Part shown: in pieces, positions 1 to 7,246 of the stretch | How the letters are laid out: each line of letters begins with the position of its first letter | Position numbering within the stretch: position 1 is the first letter of the stretch | From: an uncultured Candidatus Melainabacteria bacterium | Lineage (GTDB): Bacteria; Cyanobacteriota; Vampirovibrionia; Gastranaerophilales; Gastranaerophilaceae | NCBI GenBank assembly: GCA_934717895.1 | Contig: CAKUZO010000044.1 | Location: 1-14,207, forward strand | Direction of reading: 5' to 3' | Length of the DNA: 14,207 bases | Position numbers and translations under genes: made by a program | Notes under the pieces: generated by a model | Told to the model about the DNA's origin: nothing | Seen by the model: the letters and a program-made list of their open reading frames with translations, nothing else | Databases searched by the model: none

Positions 1-1062
1 TGGTCTTGGCAGTGGGTTTTTATTGTAAATATTCCGCTTTGTCTTATATCTATTGCTTTAATTAAATTCTTAATTCCAAAAGATGAACCGGTCAAGGAGA
101 AATATAATAAAAAGTTTGATATTATCGGTTTTGCAGGAATTGCAATTGCAATGGGTTGTATGCAAATTGTTCTTGATAAAGGAGAACAATTCAATTGGTT
201 TGACACTCCGTGGATTTGTTGGGTTACAGGAATTTCGATATTCTCATTCATATTTTTCTATGTTTGGGAATTGGAATATAAGTACCCGATTATTGATATT
301 AGAGTGTTTAAGGACAAAAACTTTTTGTACGGAACTTCGATAAGCTCAATTATAAATATTCTTTTGTACAGCACATTGCTTTTGGTTCCGTTATTCTCGC
401 AGAGTTTAATCGGTTATAGCCCGTCAGCGTCAGGTTTGTTGATGTTGCCGAGAGCTATGGTTTGTTTATTCGGCTTGTTGATTATGGGCGAAATCGCAAA
501 AGTCGTTGAAAACAGGCTTTTGACTGCAATCGGATTTGTTATAATGGCTGTTGCTTGTTTTATGTTGTCTTGTCTGAATACGACAGCGTCAATGCACAGT
601 ATTATTACTCCAAACTTGATTTTGTGTTTTGGTGTTTCAGTTGCGTTTGTTCCGATTTCGGCGTTGTCATTTTTGACTTTGCCTGCAAGCAAAACGGCAG
701 ATGCCGCAGGACTTCACGCACTTTTCAAAAACATTGTAACAGCGATTTCAACGTCAGCGGCTTCAACATTTATTGCAAGAGGCGGACAAGTTTATCAAAA
801 CAATCTTGTAGAACATCTGGCATGGCACAATCCTATGTACAGAGTGCATTTGAATGCTTTACAACATAAATTTATGATGATGTACCCGTCAGTTGTTGCT
901 CAGAAAAAAGCTATGGGAACTCTCTATAAACAGTTAATTTTGCAATCAAAACTTGGTGCATTTTATGATGCGTTTTTGCTGCTTGCACTTTTGGCAATTG
1001 TTGCAATTCCGTTTTTGTTGCTTTTGAAAACCAAAACAAGGCGCGTAAAACCGAGTGTTTAG
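1..1062 (+). CDS. DHA2/EmrB-type multidrug efflux MFS transporter, 3' part
   Basis: Proton-driven drug exporter of the inner membrane, major facilitator superfamily, DHA2 (14-helix, EmrB/QacA) branch. The frame is open from base 1, so the true start lies upstream; 353 residues are visible, against about 500 for the family, so roughly the last two thirds is present. The first visible residues (WSWQWVFIVNIPL) match the family signature WRWIFxINVPIG. A second family block, MQIVLDKGEQFNWF, follows at about residues 54-67. Several hydrophobic segments of about 20 residues follow, and the protein ends in a basic tail (KTKTRRVKPSV), as expected for a cytoplasmic C-terminus. The loop between the last two helices (about residues 262-318) is long and amphipathic, as in EmrB. 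An internal ATG at 151 would give only 303 residues and is not the start. The substrate cannot be told from the sequence. An EmrA-type adaptor, if present, would be outside the window. Confidence 0.9.
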   Translation, partial: WSWQWVFIVNIPLCLISIALIKFLIPKDEPVKEKYNKKFDIIGFAGIAIAMGCMQIVLDKGEQFNWFDTPWICWVTGISIFSFIFFYVWELEYKYPIIDIRVFKDKNFLYGTSISSIINILLYSTLLLVPLFSQSLIGYSPSASGLLMLPRAMVCLFGLLIMGEIAKVVENRLLTAIGFVIMAVACFMLSCLNTTASMHSIITPNLILCFGVSVAFVPISALSFLTLPASKTADAAGLHALFKNIVTAISTSAASTFIARGGQVYQNNLVEHLAWHNPMYRVHLNALQHKFMMMYPSVVAQKKAMGTLYKQLILQSKLGAFYDAFLLLALLAIVAIPFLLLLKTKTRRVKPSV

Positions 1063-1066
1063 CGTA

Positions 1067-1095
1067 TTTACAACAACAAAAATTCTAATTATAAT
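1067..1095 (+). promoter_or_regulatory. Strong sigma70-type promoter of nadD
   Basis: TTTACA (1067-1072; five of six match TTGACA), a 17-base spacer, then a perfect TATAAT (1090-1095). Only six bases (ACAGAT) separate the -10 box from the nadD ATG, so the expected transcript start falls on or next to the A of that ATG. No Shine-Dalgarno sequence lies between. The promoter sits in the 39-base gap after the efflux transporter gene, so nadD need not depend on read-through. Confidence 0.7.
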
Positions 1096-1101
1096 ACAGA
1101 T

Positions 1102-1698
1102 ATGAAACTTTGTATTTTTTCAGGCACGTTTAATCCTATACACAGAGCACATTTAAAGATGGCGGAATATGTTTTGTCGCATTACGGTTTTGACAAAATT
1201 ATTTTTATTCCGGCATACAAACCGCCTCACAAGGATTACGATATAAATTTGTGTAAGCACAGGTTTGAGATGGTGAAGCTTGCAACGGCTTATAATCCGC
1301 ATTTTGAGGTTTCTGATATTGAATATCAAAGTGAAGGCAAGTCGTATTCGTATTTGACGGCGTTAAAACTTTATGAAAAGTACAAGCCTGATGAAAAAAT
1401 TCATTTTATTATCGGAACCGATGCATTTGAAAAAATTGAAAGTTGGTATGAAACGGATAAATTCAAGAAAATTGTTGATTTTATCGTGTTTATAAGAGAA
1501 AATGAAGAGGTTAAATTGGATTATTTGAGGCAAAAGGGCTACAATTTTGAATTTGCTCAAATGCCGTTTGTTGATATTTCCTCGACAGAGTTGAGAGAAA
1601 ATATAAAACTCGGCAAGCCTATAAATAACCTTGTGACAAAGGAAGTAGAGGAGTACATTTACAAAAATGGATTATACAGAAATACTGAAATGGCTTAA
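1102..1698 (+). CDS. nadD: Nicotinate-nucleotide adenylyltransferase
   Basis: Transfers AMP from ATP to nicotinate mononucleotide to give deamido-NAD, the step shared by de novo and salvage NAD synthesis; cytoplasmic. The 198 residues fit the family (about 190-215). The nucleotidyltransferase fold is clear: SGTFNPIHRAH (7-17) is the GxFxPxHxxH ATP-binding motif, FIPAYKPPHK (35-44) is the substrate loop, FIIGTDAFEKIESW (102-115) is a family block, and ISSTELR (159-165) is the C-terminal ISSTxIR motif. The ATG has no Shine-Dalgarno but lies six bases after a consensus -10 box, suggesting a leaderless message. The last 32 bases overlap yqeK, the usual partner in many bacteria. Function is firm; the leaderless start is inferred. 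Confidence 0.96.
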   Translation: MKLCIFSGTFNPIHRAHLKMAEYVLSHYGFDKIIFIPAYKPPHKDYDINLCKHRFEMVKLATAYNPHFEVSDIEYQSEGKSYSYLTALKLYEKYKPDEKIHFIIGTDAFEKIESWYETDKFKKIVDFIVFIRENEEVKLDYLRQKGYNFEFAQMPFVDISSTELRENIKLGKPINNLVTKEVEEYIYKNGLYRNTEMA

Positions 1699-2242
1699 AG
1701 AAAATTTGAACGAAAAAAGATATATTCATACGCTTGGTACGGCAGATTGTGCGAAAGAGCTTGCACAGAAATTTGGTTTGGATAGTGAAAAAGCATACCT
1801 TGCAGGACTTTTGCATGATTGTGCGAAATGTTTTTCTAACGAAAAACTTCTTGATATTATTCACCAACATCTTGATGTTGAAGAGTGCGAAATGTTGAAT
1901 TACAAGACTTTACACGCCCCTGTTAGTGCGTATATTGCGGAAAATGAATTTAAGATTACGGATAAAGAAATTCTTTCTGCAATTCGTTGGCATACTCTCG
2001 GGCGCTTGGACATGACAGATTTTGAAAAAATCGTGTTTATCGCTGATAAAATTGAACCGAACACTCGTGATAAAGAGTATTCTGATAAAATTCGAGTATT
2101 GCTTGACGAAGAAAACGGCTTGAATAAGGCTCTTTTGAAATGCTACAAAGAAACTATCAAAAGTCTTGTTAAGCGTGATTTGAAAATCTGTCTTTTGACG
2201 ATTGAAATTTATAACAAACTTCAAGATTTGGTTCAAAATTAG
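1667..2242 (+). CDS. yqeK: HD-domain phosphohydrolase YqeK (symmetrical Ap4A hydrolase)
   Basis: YqeK-family proteins are iron-dependent HD-domain enzymes that split diadenosine tetraphosphate into two ADP, removing a stress-linked dinucleotide. The HD metal site is complete: H21 (IHTLGTA), H50-D51 (GLLHDCAK), H83 (TLHAPVSA), H109 (IRWHTLG) and D127 (FIADKIEP). The length of 191 is normal. The ATG lies inside nadD in another frame, with GAGGAG at 1648-1653 upstream, so translation is probably coupled to nadD. In many bacteria rsfS follows yqeK; here the next gene is an unrelated 772-codon gene. The family is certain; the reaction is inferred from characterised relatives. Confidence 0.92.
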   Translation: MDYTEILKWLKENLNEKRYIHTLGTADCAKELAQKFGLDSEKAYLAGLLHDCAKCFSNEKLLDIIHQHLDVEECEMLNYKTLHAPVSAYIAENEFKITDKEILSAIRWHTLGRLDMTDFEKIVFIADKIEPNTRDKEYSDKIRVLLDEENGLNKALLKCYKETIKSLVKRDLKICLLTIEIYNKLQDLVQN

Positions 2243-2250
2243 CATGTTTA

Positions 2251-2259
2251 TGGTAAAAT
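2251..2259 (+). promoter_or_regulatory. Candidate extended -10 promoter for the HerA-like gene
   Basis: TGGTAAAAT in the 39-base gap between yqeK and the following ATG fits the extended -10 form TGnTATAAT with one mismatch. No good -35 box is visible, which extended -10 promoters can lack. Transcription would start near 2266 and retain the ribosome binding site GAGGA at 2271-2275, six bases before the ATG. Read-through from the nadD promoter is equally possible. Confidence 0.35.
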
Positions 2260-2281
2260 TTGTTCAAAGTGAGGAATTCTG

Positions 2282-4600
2282 ATGAGAGTACTGGAAATTA
2301 AGAATAATTTAGTAAAAATCGAATTTAATACGGAAGATAATCTTTCGCTATCCGGCTTTGTAATTATCGAGGATAAAAATACTCCTTACGTTGCTCAGGT
2401 TATGAATATTAAGGCTGATGCGATTACAAATTTTGCGATAGTAAAGCTTCTTTTTACTTTTAATGATGAAGGTGTTTTGAAAAATTATAACGGAACAATC
2501 CCGTCAACAAAAGCTGTTGTTTCTGTTCTCCCGTCAAAAGAACTTTTGGATATAATTCCTGCCGAAAATCCGCTTGTCCTAGGAAACTTGGCACAACAAG
2601 GTATTAAGTTGAATGTGGATAAATCAATTTTGGATAATAATCTTTTGGTTTGTTCGAACAATTCTGAAAATACTTTTTTGTTAATCGAAAATATAACAAA
2701 ACAATTGGATAAGAATGCTGTAATCTTTGATACAGACGGTTTGTCGGATTATGATGACAAATTCGTTTTAGGACAAAATTTTAAACTTCCTCTGAATTAC
2801 GATACTATTAATTATATCTATGATAATGATTTGGAAGATGTTGATGCAACAAGCAAGGCGATTATTCAGGATATCTTTTTGGAAGTTCAAGAATATATAA
2901 AAACACTTCCGGAAGGCTTTTTGCCGTTTGAAACATTCTTGAATGTTGTTGATCAGCAGTACAAAGAAACTCAAATTACTCAGCTTGTTTTGCTTAAAAA
3001 TAAACTCTTGAAATATAAAGAATTGAATGTTTTTGCAGAAAATCTTAAAGATATTTTGAGTTTGAGTATGTCGATTGAAAGGGCTAAAAAGACTGTTATC
3101 GACATTTCAAATGCTCCTGAAAAGCTTCAACGAGAAGTTATAATGTATGCATACAAAGTTATGAACTCAATTGGTGATGATATTTATGCATTCGCAAAGG
3201 CAAGTAATTCTTTGACAAATAAAAAGCTTTTAAAACAGCTTTTATCGAGGTCAAATGTTTCTACAATTGTTGTTTGCCCGCATGAATATAAATATATTTC
3301 TGAGGCAAAGGAAATTGCTCAAAACTTGATTTTGTTTGCTCCATTGACTCTTCAACACGATTTTGCAAGCTATAATACATTCTTAAATAAACTGAATTCT
3401 GATGAATTTATTGTTTATGGTGCTCATACTCAAAATATTCCGTTTATTGTCGAGTTAGAACCGCTGAAAGATGAAGATGTTGCAGAGATTACAGACGAGG
3501 CACAAGAAGAACAAGCACAAGATGCAATAGAAATCGCTCCAAATGAATCAGAAGAAGTTGAAGAGGAAGAAGAACAGACTCCGTCAACAATTCAACCTAA
3601 TCCGTCGAGCGTTGATGAATTGACGGCAAATGATGTTGCAACTTCTTTCCCTAATGAAGAACCGACTATTACGGAAGCTGAAACAGAGCCAGAAATAACG
3701 GAAGATGAAATTCATATTTCAGAGGATTCTCAATTTGAAAGCTTAGACTCGCAAGAAGATATTTTAGACCAACCGTTGGAAGAAGCTGAAAATATCACAT
3801 TTGAGCCGATTGAAGAATATTCAAATGACGATTTTGGTCAAAATGAAGAAGATTATTCGCAAACTGAGTATCACGAAGATGTTCCGAATATTTTAGAAGA
3901 CAATTCGCAAGATGAAGATGTTGTAGAAGTTTCTGAACCAGTGCTTGAACAGACTGAATATCCGGAATTTAATTCGCAAGACGATGTGATTATTGATGAA
4001 GCACCTATAAATGATGGAGCGTCTGACGAAATTGAATATACTCCATTAGATGAAGATGATGTAATTGATTTTCCTGCTGGTGAACTTGAAAATTCGGAAG
4101 AACCGGAAATTGATTACTCTTTAGATGCAACAGAAGATTATCAAGAACCGCAAAATCATTACGGTGCAGATGATGCAATGATTGAACAGGCTGCTAAAGA
4201 TGTAGATAAATTTTTGTATGAAAAACTTCCGCAAGAGGACGAAGAACTTCCGGAACCGCCTACAATGGAAGACTATGCGTCAGATGAATTGACGGAAGAT
4301 GATTTAAATCTTATTGGCGATTTGACTCCGGAAGACGATGAAACAAGCGATTATATAACGGAAGATATTACGATAGACGAGCAACCGCCGGTTGTTCCAA
4401 TCTATGAGGCTAGTGATATTACGAATTTTGAACCGCCAAAACTGGAAGCAGGCGATAGGGTTTCAACTCCAAAATATGGTGAAGGCGTAGTTGAAAAAAT
4501 GGTTAAGTATGGCAACAAAATGCTTTGCTCAATTATGTTCCCAAATATCGGAAAAAGGTTGATAGACCCGGCAATGGCAGAGATTACAAAACTATCTTAA
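2282..4600 (+). CDS. HerA-like ATPase-fold protein lacking a P-loop, with acidic linker and UvrD-type C-terminal domain
   Basis: Not assignable to a named family with certainty. Residues 1-95 have the pattern of the HAS barrel that opens HerA/VirB4-type DNA translocases (short beta strands, YVAQVMNI, then a GTIPSTKAVV segment). Residues 119-153 line up with the nucleotide-binding strand and loop of those ATPases, but the loop is CSNNSENT instead of GxxxxGK[ST], so Walker A is absent; VIFDTDG (147-153) sits where the next strand and its Asp/Gly pair are expected. Later strands (TVIDIS 271-276, STIVVCPHEY 327-336, ILFAPLTLQHD 350-360, VYGAHTQNIPFIVEL 378-392) also follow the fold. Residues about 393-720 are low-complexity, very rich in Asp and Glu, and probably disordered. 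Residues 722-769 (GDRVSTPKYGEGVVEKM...) resemble the tudor-like cap at the C-terminus of UvrD/PcrA, which binds RNA polymerase. RBS GAGGA lies six bases before the ATG. It overlaps the opposing aroH by nine bases. A scaffold or DNA/RNA-polymerase-associated role is inference. Confidence 0.75.
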   Translation: MRVLEIKNNLVKIEFNTEDNLSLSGFVIIEDKNTPYVAQVMNIKADAITNFAIVKLLFTFNDEGVLKNYNGTIPSTKAVVSVLPSKELLDIIPAENPLVLGNLAQQGIKLNVDKSILDNNLLVCSNNSENTFLLIENITKQLDKNAVIFDTDGLSDYDDKFVLGQNFKLPLNYDTINYIYDNDLEDVDATSKAIIQDIFLEVQEYIKTLPEGFLPFETFLNVVDQQYKETQITQLVLLKNKLLKYKELNVFAENLKDILSLSMSIERAKKTVIDISNAPEKLQREVIMYAYKVMNSIGDDIYAFAKASNSLTNKKLLKQLLSRSNVSTIVVCPHEYKYISEAKEIAQNLILFAPLTLQHDFASYNTFLNKLNSDEFIVYGAHTQNIPFIVELEPLKDEDVAEITDEAQEEQAQDAIEIAPNESEEVEEEEEQTPSTIQPNPSSVDELTANDVATSFPNEEPTITEAETEPEITEDEIHISEDSQFESLDSQEDILDQPLEEAENITFEPIEEYSNDDFGQNEEDYSQTEYHEDVPNILEDNSQDEDVVEVSEPVLEQTEYPEFNSQDDVIIDEAPINDGASDEIEYTPLDEDDVIDFPAGELENSEEPEIDYSLDATEDYQEPQNHYGADDAMIEQAAKDVDKFLYEKLPQEDEELPEPPTMEDYASDELTEDDLNLIGDLTPEDDETSDYITEDITIDEQPPVVPIYEASDITNFEPPKLEAGDRVSTPKYGEGVVEKMVKYGNKMLCSIMFPNIGKRLIDPAMAEITKLS

Positions 4601-4939
4601 TTTTGATGCGTCTTTAAGATACACAAATTTTGGAGAGAAATTGTCATCACAATTTACGACTATTAGCGTGCGTAGACAGGATTTTAGCGAATTAGGAACA
4701 TCAAGTTCGTGAAAACACATCATGGCTACATCATTCCAACCAAGATTAATCCGTGCAAATTTCGCAGGGAAAGCGGCGTTTAAATCATTTGTGAGTGTAA
4801 AAATTACGTGTGAAATCTGTGAAATTTCTATATTGTTTTGTGAAATTTGTTCATTAAGCAATTCCAAAGTTGCGGATTTTATCGCATCTTCGGTATTTTC
4901 ATCAACTGTAATTGCTCCTCGAATTCCTTTTGTAGCCAC
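4592..4939 (-). CDS. aroH: Monofunctional chorismate mutase, AroH type
   Basis: Converts chorismate to prephenate, the branch step to phenylalanine and tyrosine. The 115 residues belong to the trimeric Bacillus subtilis AroH fold (127 residues there). Active-site residues fall at the same numbers as in that enzyme: R7 (GIRGAI), R63 (KFAR), C75, E78 (CFHELD) and R90 (CLR); Y107 matches its Tyr108, and the chain ends at R115, near its Arg116. The short C-terminus lacks the final dozen residues, a flexible tail in the known enzyme. The start is GTG at 4939: it puts the conserved MATKGIRGAI N-terminus in place and has GGGAG seven bases upstream. A longer reading back to an ATG at 5047 would add 36 residues encoded inside fmt and unlike any AroH N-terminus. 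It is the third gene of the def-fmt-aroH operon, 11 bases after the fmt stop. Confidence 0.93.
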   Translation of the reverse strand: MATKGIRGAITVDENTEDAIKSATLELLNEQISQNNIEISQISHVIFTLTNDLNAAFPAKFARINLGWNDVAMMCFHELDVPNSLKSCLRTLIVVNCDDNFSPKFVYLKDASKLR

Positions 4940-4946
4940 TGTTTTA

Positions 4947-4951
4947 CTCCC
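4947..4951 (-). promoter_or_regulatory. Ribosome binding site fixing the GTG start of aroH
   Basis: GGGAG on the minus strand, seven bases before the GTG at 4939. Its first base is the last base of the fmt TAG stop, so ribosomes finishing fmt are placed to restart on aroH. Confidence 0.7.
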
Positions 4952-5865
4952 TATTTGATGTGTAAGCCGTTTGCCCAATCTTTCGCGAACATTTCTCCTT
5001 TGCCTTCCGGTTTGATTTTTATCAAAAGCAAGCAATCTTTGCCGCAACCGACTTCAATCCCTTCCTTGGTTACTTTTACAAACTCTCCACATACTCCATT
5101 GTCTTCTATGACACGAGTTTCAAGTACTTTTATAACTTTGTCGTTGTGCATAAAATATGCTGATGGGAATTTGTAAATCCCTCGAACAAGGTTGTGGATT
5201 TCTTCTGCCGGTTTTGTCCAATCGATTTTGGTTTCTTCTTTCGTAAGTTTATTTGCCATACAAACGCCTGTTTCACACTGTTTTTCAGGGATAATTGTTT
5301 TTTCAACAAGTCCGACAAGTGTTTTTTCAAGAAGAGCAGGCGAGATGTCACTGATTTTTTCAAATAAGTCAACACAGGTCATATCGTTCGGAATTTCGAT
5401 TTTTTCTCTCATACAAACATCGCCACAATCAAGTCCGAGTTCTGTTATCATAGTGCAAATTCCGGTTTCTTTGTCACCGTTGATAATTGCACGTTGGATT
5501 GGGTTTGCTCCTCTGTAACGAGGCAAAAGCGATGCGTGAAGGTTGATTGTTTCGTATTTTGGAATGTCCAAAACGTCTTGTGACAAAATTTGTCCGAATG
5601 CAAATGTTACAAAGAAGTCAGGATTTAATTTTTTTAATTCTTTTTGAATTTCAGGCTCTTTTCTGATTGATTTTGGCTGAAAAACTGGTAAATTGTGTTC
5701 AAGTGCAAACTGTTTAATAACAGACATTTGAATTTTATGTCCACGTCCTGCCGGTTTGTCGGGTTGAGTTACGACGGCTAAAACGTTGATTTTGTCTGAA
5801 TTGTAAAGGTATTCAAGTGATTTAAGTGCAATTGCAGGAGTTCCAAAAAATACGATATTTATCAT
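4951..5865 (-). CDS. fmt: Methionyl-tRNA formyltransferase
   Basis: Formylates the amino group of initiator Met-tRNA using 10-formyl-tetrahydrofolate, supplying fMet for translation start; cytoplasmic. The 304 residues fit the family (about 310-315). The N-terminal Rossmann-like domain opens with INIVFFGTP and TQPDKPAGRG (33-42), the tRNA-contacting loop. The catalytic triad is N108, H110 (INLH) and D146 (ELGLDCGDV), with the folate-binding SLLPRYRGANPI (112-123); these numbers equal those of the E. coli enzyme. The C-terminal tRNA-binding domain follows from about residue 205. Its ATG overlaps the def stop by one base (TAATG), with AAGGAG 11 bases upstream inside def, so it is translationally coupled to the enzyme that removes the formyl group. 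No oddities. Confidence 0.97.
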   Translation of the reverse strand: MINIVFFGTPAIALKSLEYLYNSDKINVLAVVTQPDKPAGRGHKIQMSVIKQFALEHNLPVFQPKSIRKEPEIQKELKKLNPDFFVTFAFGQILSQDVLDIPKYETINLHASLLPRYRGANPIQRAIINGDKETGICTMITELGLDCGDVCMREKIEIPNDMTCVDLFEKISDISPALLEKTLVGLVEKTIIPEKQCETGVCMANKLTKEETKIDWTKPAEEIHNLVRGIYKFPSAYFMHNDKVIKVLETRVIEDNGVCGEFVKVTKEGIEVGCGKDCLLLIKIKPEGKGEMFAKDWANGLHIK

Positions 5866-6425
5866 TATTTTTCAAGCTCCTTGTCCAAAACTTCGTCTTT
5901 AATCAATAAATCCGGTTCAACAGGCGGAAGTTTGTGCTCTGCAAGAATTTTGTCTGTTTCGAAGCGATTTACGCAATGGTCGATGAATAAAATTCCGTCC
6001 AGATGGTCGTTTTCGTGTTGAATTGCACGAGCTAAAAGCTCACCATCTTTTGCTTCCAAAACAAAAGGTCTGCCGTGGCGATCGAGAGCTTTGACCATAA
6101 CGTTTGCATATCGTTTTACGTCTGTGTAAGCCTCAGGGAAGCTGATACAGCCTTCTTGTGCAATAGTAGCACCAGATTTTTTGATGATTTTAGGGTTAAT
6201 GAAAACGATTGGATTTAACGGTTCATCGTTTTTAGAAACGTCAATAACGAAGACCCTTAAATTCACGCCGATTTGCGGGGCAGCCATACCTACGCCGTTT
6301 TTTGCATACATTGTTTCCAACAAATCCTGAACGAGTTCTTGAATTTTCTTAGAAACCTTATGAACCTCTTTTGAAGGTTCTCTCAAACTTTTTTCACCAT
6401 ATTGTAAAACTCTTTTTACAGCCAT
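5865..6425 (-). CDS. def: Peptide deformylase
   Basis: Metal-dependent hydrolase that removes the formyl group from the N-terminal methionine of new proteins at the ribosome. All three motifs are intact: GVGMAAPQIG (44-53), EGCISFP (91-97, with metal ligand C93) and QHENDHLDG (136-144, ligands H137 and H141, catalytic E138). The 186-residue length is normal, with a lysine/glutamate-rich C-terminal helix after about residue 150 (type 1-like). The start chosen is the ATG at 6425: it gives the family N-terminus MAVKRVLQYG and has GAGGA five bases upstream. An in-frame ATG at 6467 would add 14 residues that match nothing in the family. It is the first gene of def-fmt-aroH. Confidence 0.97.
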   Translation of the reverse strand: MAVKRVLQYGEKSLREPSKEVHKVSKKIQELVQDLLETMYAKNGVGMAAPQIGVNLRVFVIDVSKNDEPLNPIVFINPKIIKKSGATIAQEGCISFPEAYTDVKRYANVMVKALDRHGRPFVLEAKDGELLARAIQHENDHLDGILFIDHCVNRFETDKILAEHKLPPVEPDLLIKDEVLDKELEK

Positions 6426-6482
6426 CTTTATCCTCTTAAAATATTGTGCACATTTATTTAAACGCACCTGTTACAAATTAAT

Positions 6483-6490
6483 AGTATAAT
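6483..6490. promoter_or_regulatory. Overlapping divergent -10 candidates between def and the orphan gene
   Basis: The 143-base divergent gap (6426-6568) holds a perfect TATAAT on the plus strand (6485-6490), facing the orphan gene at 6569, and TATACT on the minus strand (6488 to 6483), facing def. Neither has a convincing -35 box (minus strand: TTGCCT at a short 15-base spacing). If both are used the polymerases would compete for the same DNA. The rest of the gap is AT-rich sequence without other clear signals. Confidence 0.3.
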
Positions 6491-6568
6491 AAAACTTTAC
6501 AAAAGGCAAATAGGTGGCAATTATTAAGGTGTCCAATTTTTTATATATGTATAACAACAGGAGGAAAA

Positions 6569-7246
6569 ATGAGTTTTTTAAGTTTGAGTCCAATAGGCTC
6601 TATGGCGTCTAATGATGTTTATCAAATAGGTAATAATCAACGAGCAACATTTAAGCCAAATTTGTGGGAAAGTGCTTCTCATCAAGCTAACGTAAGAAAA
6701 TATAGTAAAAATTTAATGTTAATTCATGGTAAACCTGAAATACGTTCAGAAGCAAAACTTTCAGAAACAGAACTTATTAGGTTAAAACGAAGTCCTGCAA
6801 GACAAAAGTTATCAGAAACTTTCGCAAAATGTTATGATAAAGTTTTTAATATAAAAAACGAAGATACTGATTTAGTGAATATTATTATGCACAGCCAAGT
6901 TGGAAAAAGTTTTAATTTTGTCAAGTTATTAGAAGCAAGTTTAAAAGACAAAACAGGTAAAATAATACAAGTTATTCAAGGCATTAACAGCTTAGATACC
7001 GCAAATATGACTGAAAAACAAATGGAAAATAAGGTTAAAGAATATTCTTCTTTGATAGATGATGCAAAAAATCAAATAACATCACTTCGTAATCTGTTAT
7101 CCGAAGGAGCTCAGTTAGCTATAAAAAGTAAACAAACAAATAAAAATGAATTAAATCAAGAAATAACAAAATTTCAAATGAAATTTACTGCATTTGTAGA
7201 AAATTCTATAAGTAATTCAGAAAATAAAAGCCAAAAGCCTACCTAA
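6569..7246 (+). CDS. Unrecognised protein with a C-terminal coiled-coil-like region
   Basis: 225 residues, no family recognised. The ATG has AGGAGG four bases upstream, a near-ideal ribosome binding site, which supports a real gene. The N-terminus (MSFLSLSPIGSMASNDVYQI) is Ser-rich, low in charge and has no Sec signal peptide, membrane helix or lipobox. Residues about 60-90 are Lys/Arg-rich; about 145-215 are heptad-like and Lys/Glu/Asn/Gln-rich, probably coiled coil; the tail (SENKSQKPT) is polar. There is one cysteine (C88). The composition is visibly more AT-rich than the flanking housekeeping genes (many AAA, AAT, TTA codons), compatible with a fast-evolving or acquired gene. The last eight bases overlap the opposing queE. 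The N-terminal style resembles secreted effector-like proteins, but nothing here proves export. Confidence 0.7.
   Translation: MSFLSLSPIGSMASNDVYQIGNNQRATFKPNLWESASHQANVRKYSKNLMLIHGKPEIRSEAKLSETELIRLKRSPARQKLSETFAKCYDKVFNIKNEDTDLVNIIMHSQVGKSFNFVKLLEASLKDKTGKIIQVIQGINSLDTANMTEKQMENKVKEYSSLIDDAKNQITSLRNLLSEGAQLAIKSKQTNKNELNQEITKFQMKFTAFVENSISNSENKSQKPT

Noticed and set aside
414..692. Minus-strand 92-residue frame inside the efflux transporter
   Set aside because: It is antisense to a conserved membrane protein, with no start signals.
4598..4640. Terminator between the convergent HerA-like and aroH genes
   Set aside because: The genes overlap by nine bases and no stem followed by a T run is visible there.
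4940..5047. N-terminal extension of aroH back to an ATG at 5047
   Set aside because: It lies inside fmt, its residues do not resemble AroH, and the GTG at 4939 has a well-placed GGGAG and gives active-site numbering equal to B. subtilis AroH.
6426..6467. Longer def starting at ATG 6467
   Set aside because: The added 14 residues match no deformylase, while ATG 6425 has GAGGA five bases upstream and the family N-terminus.
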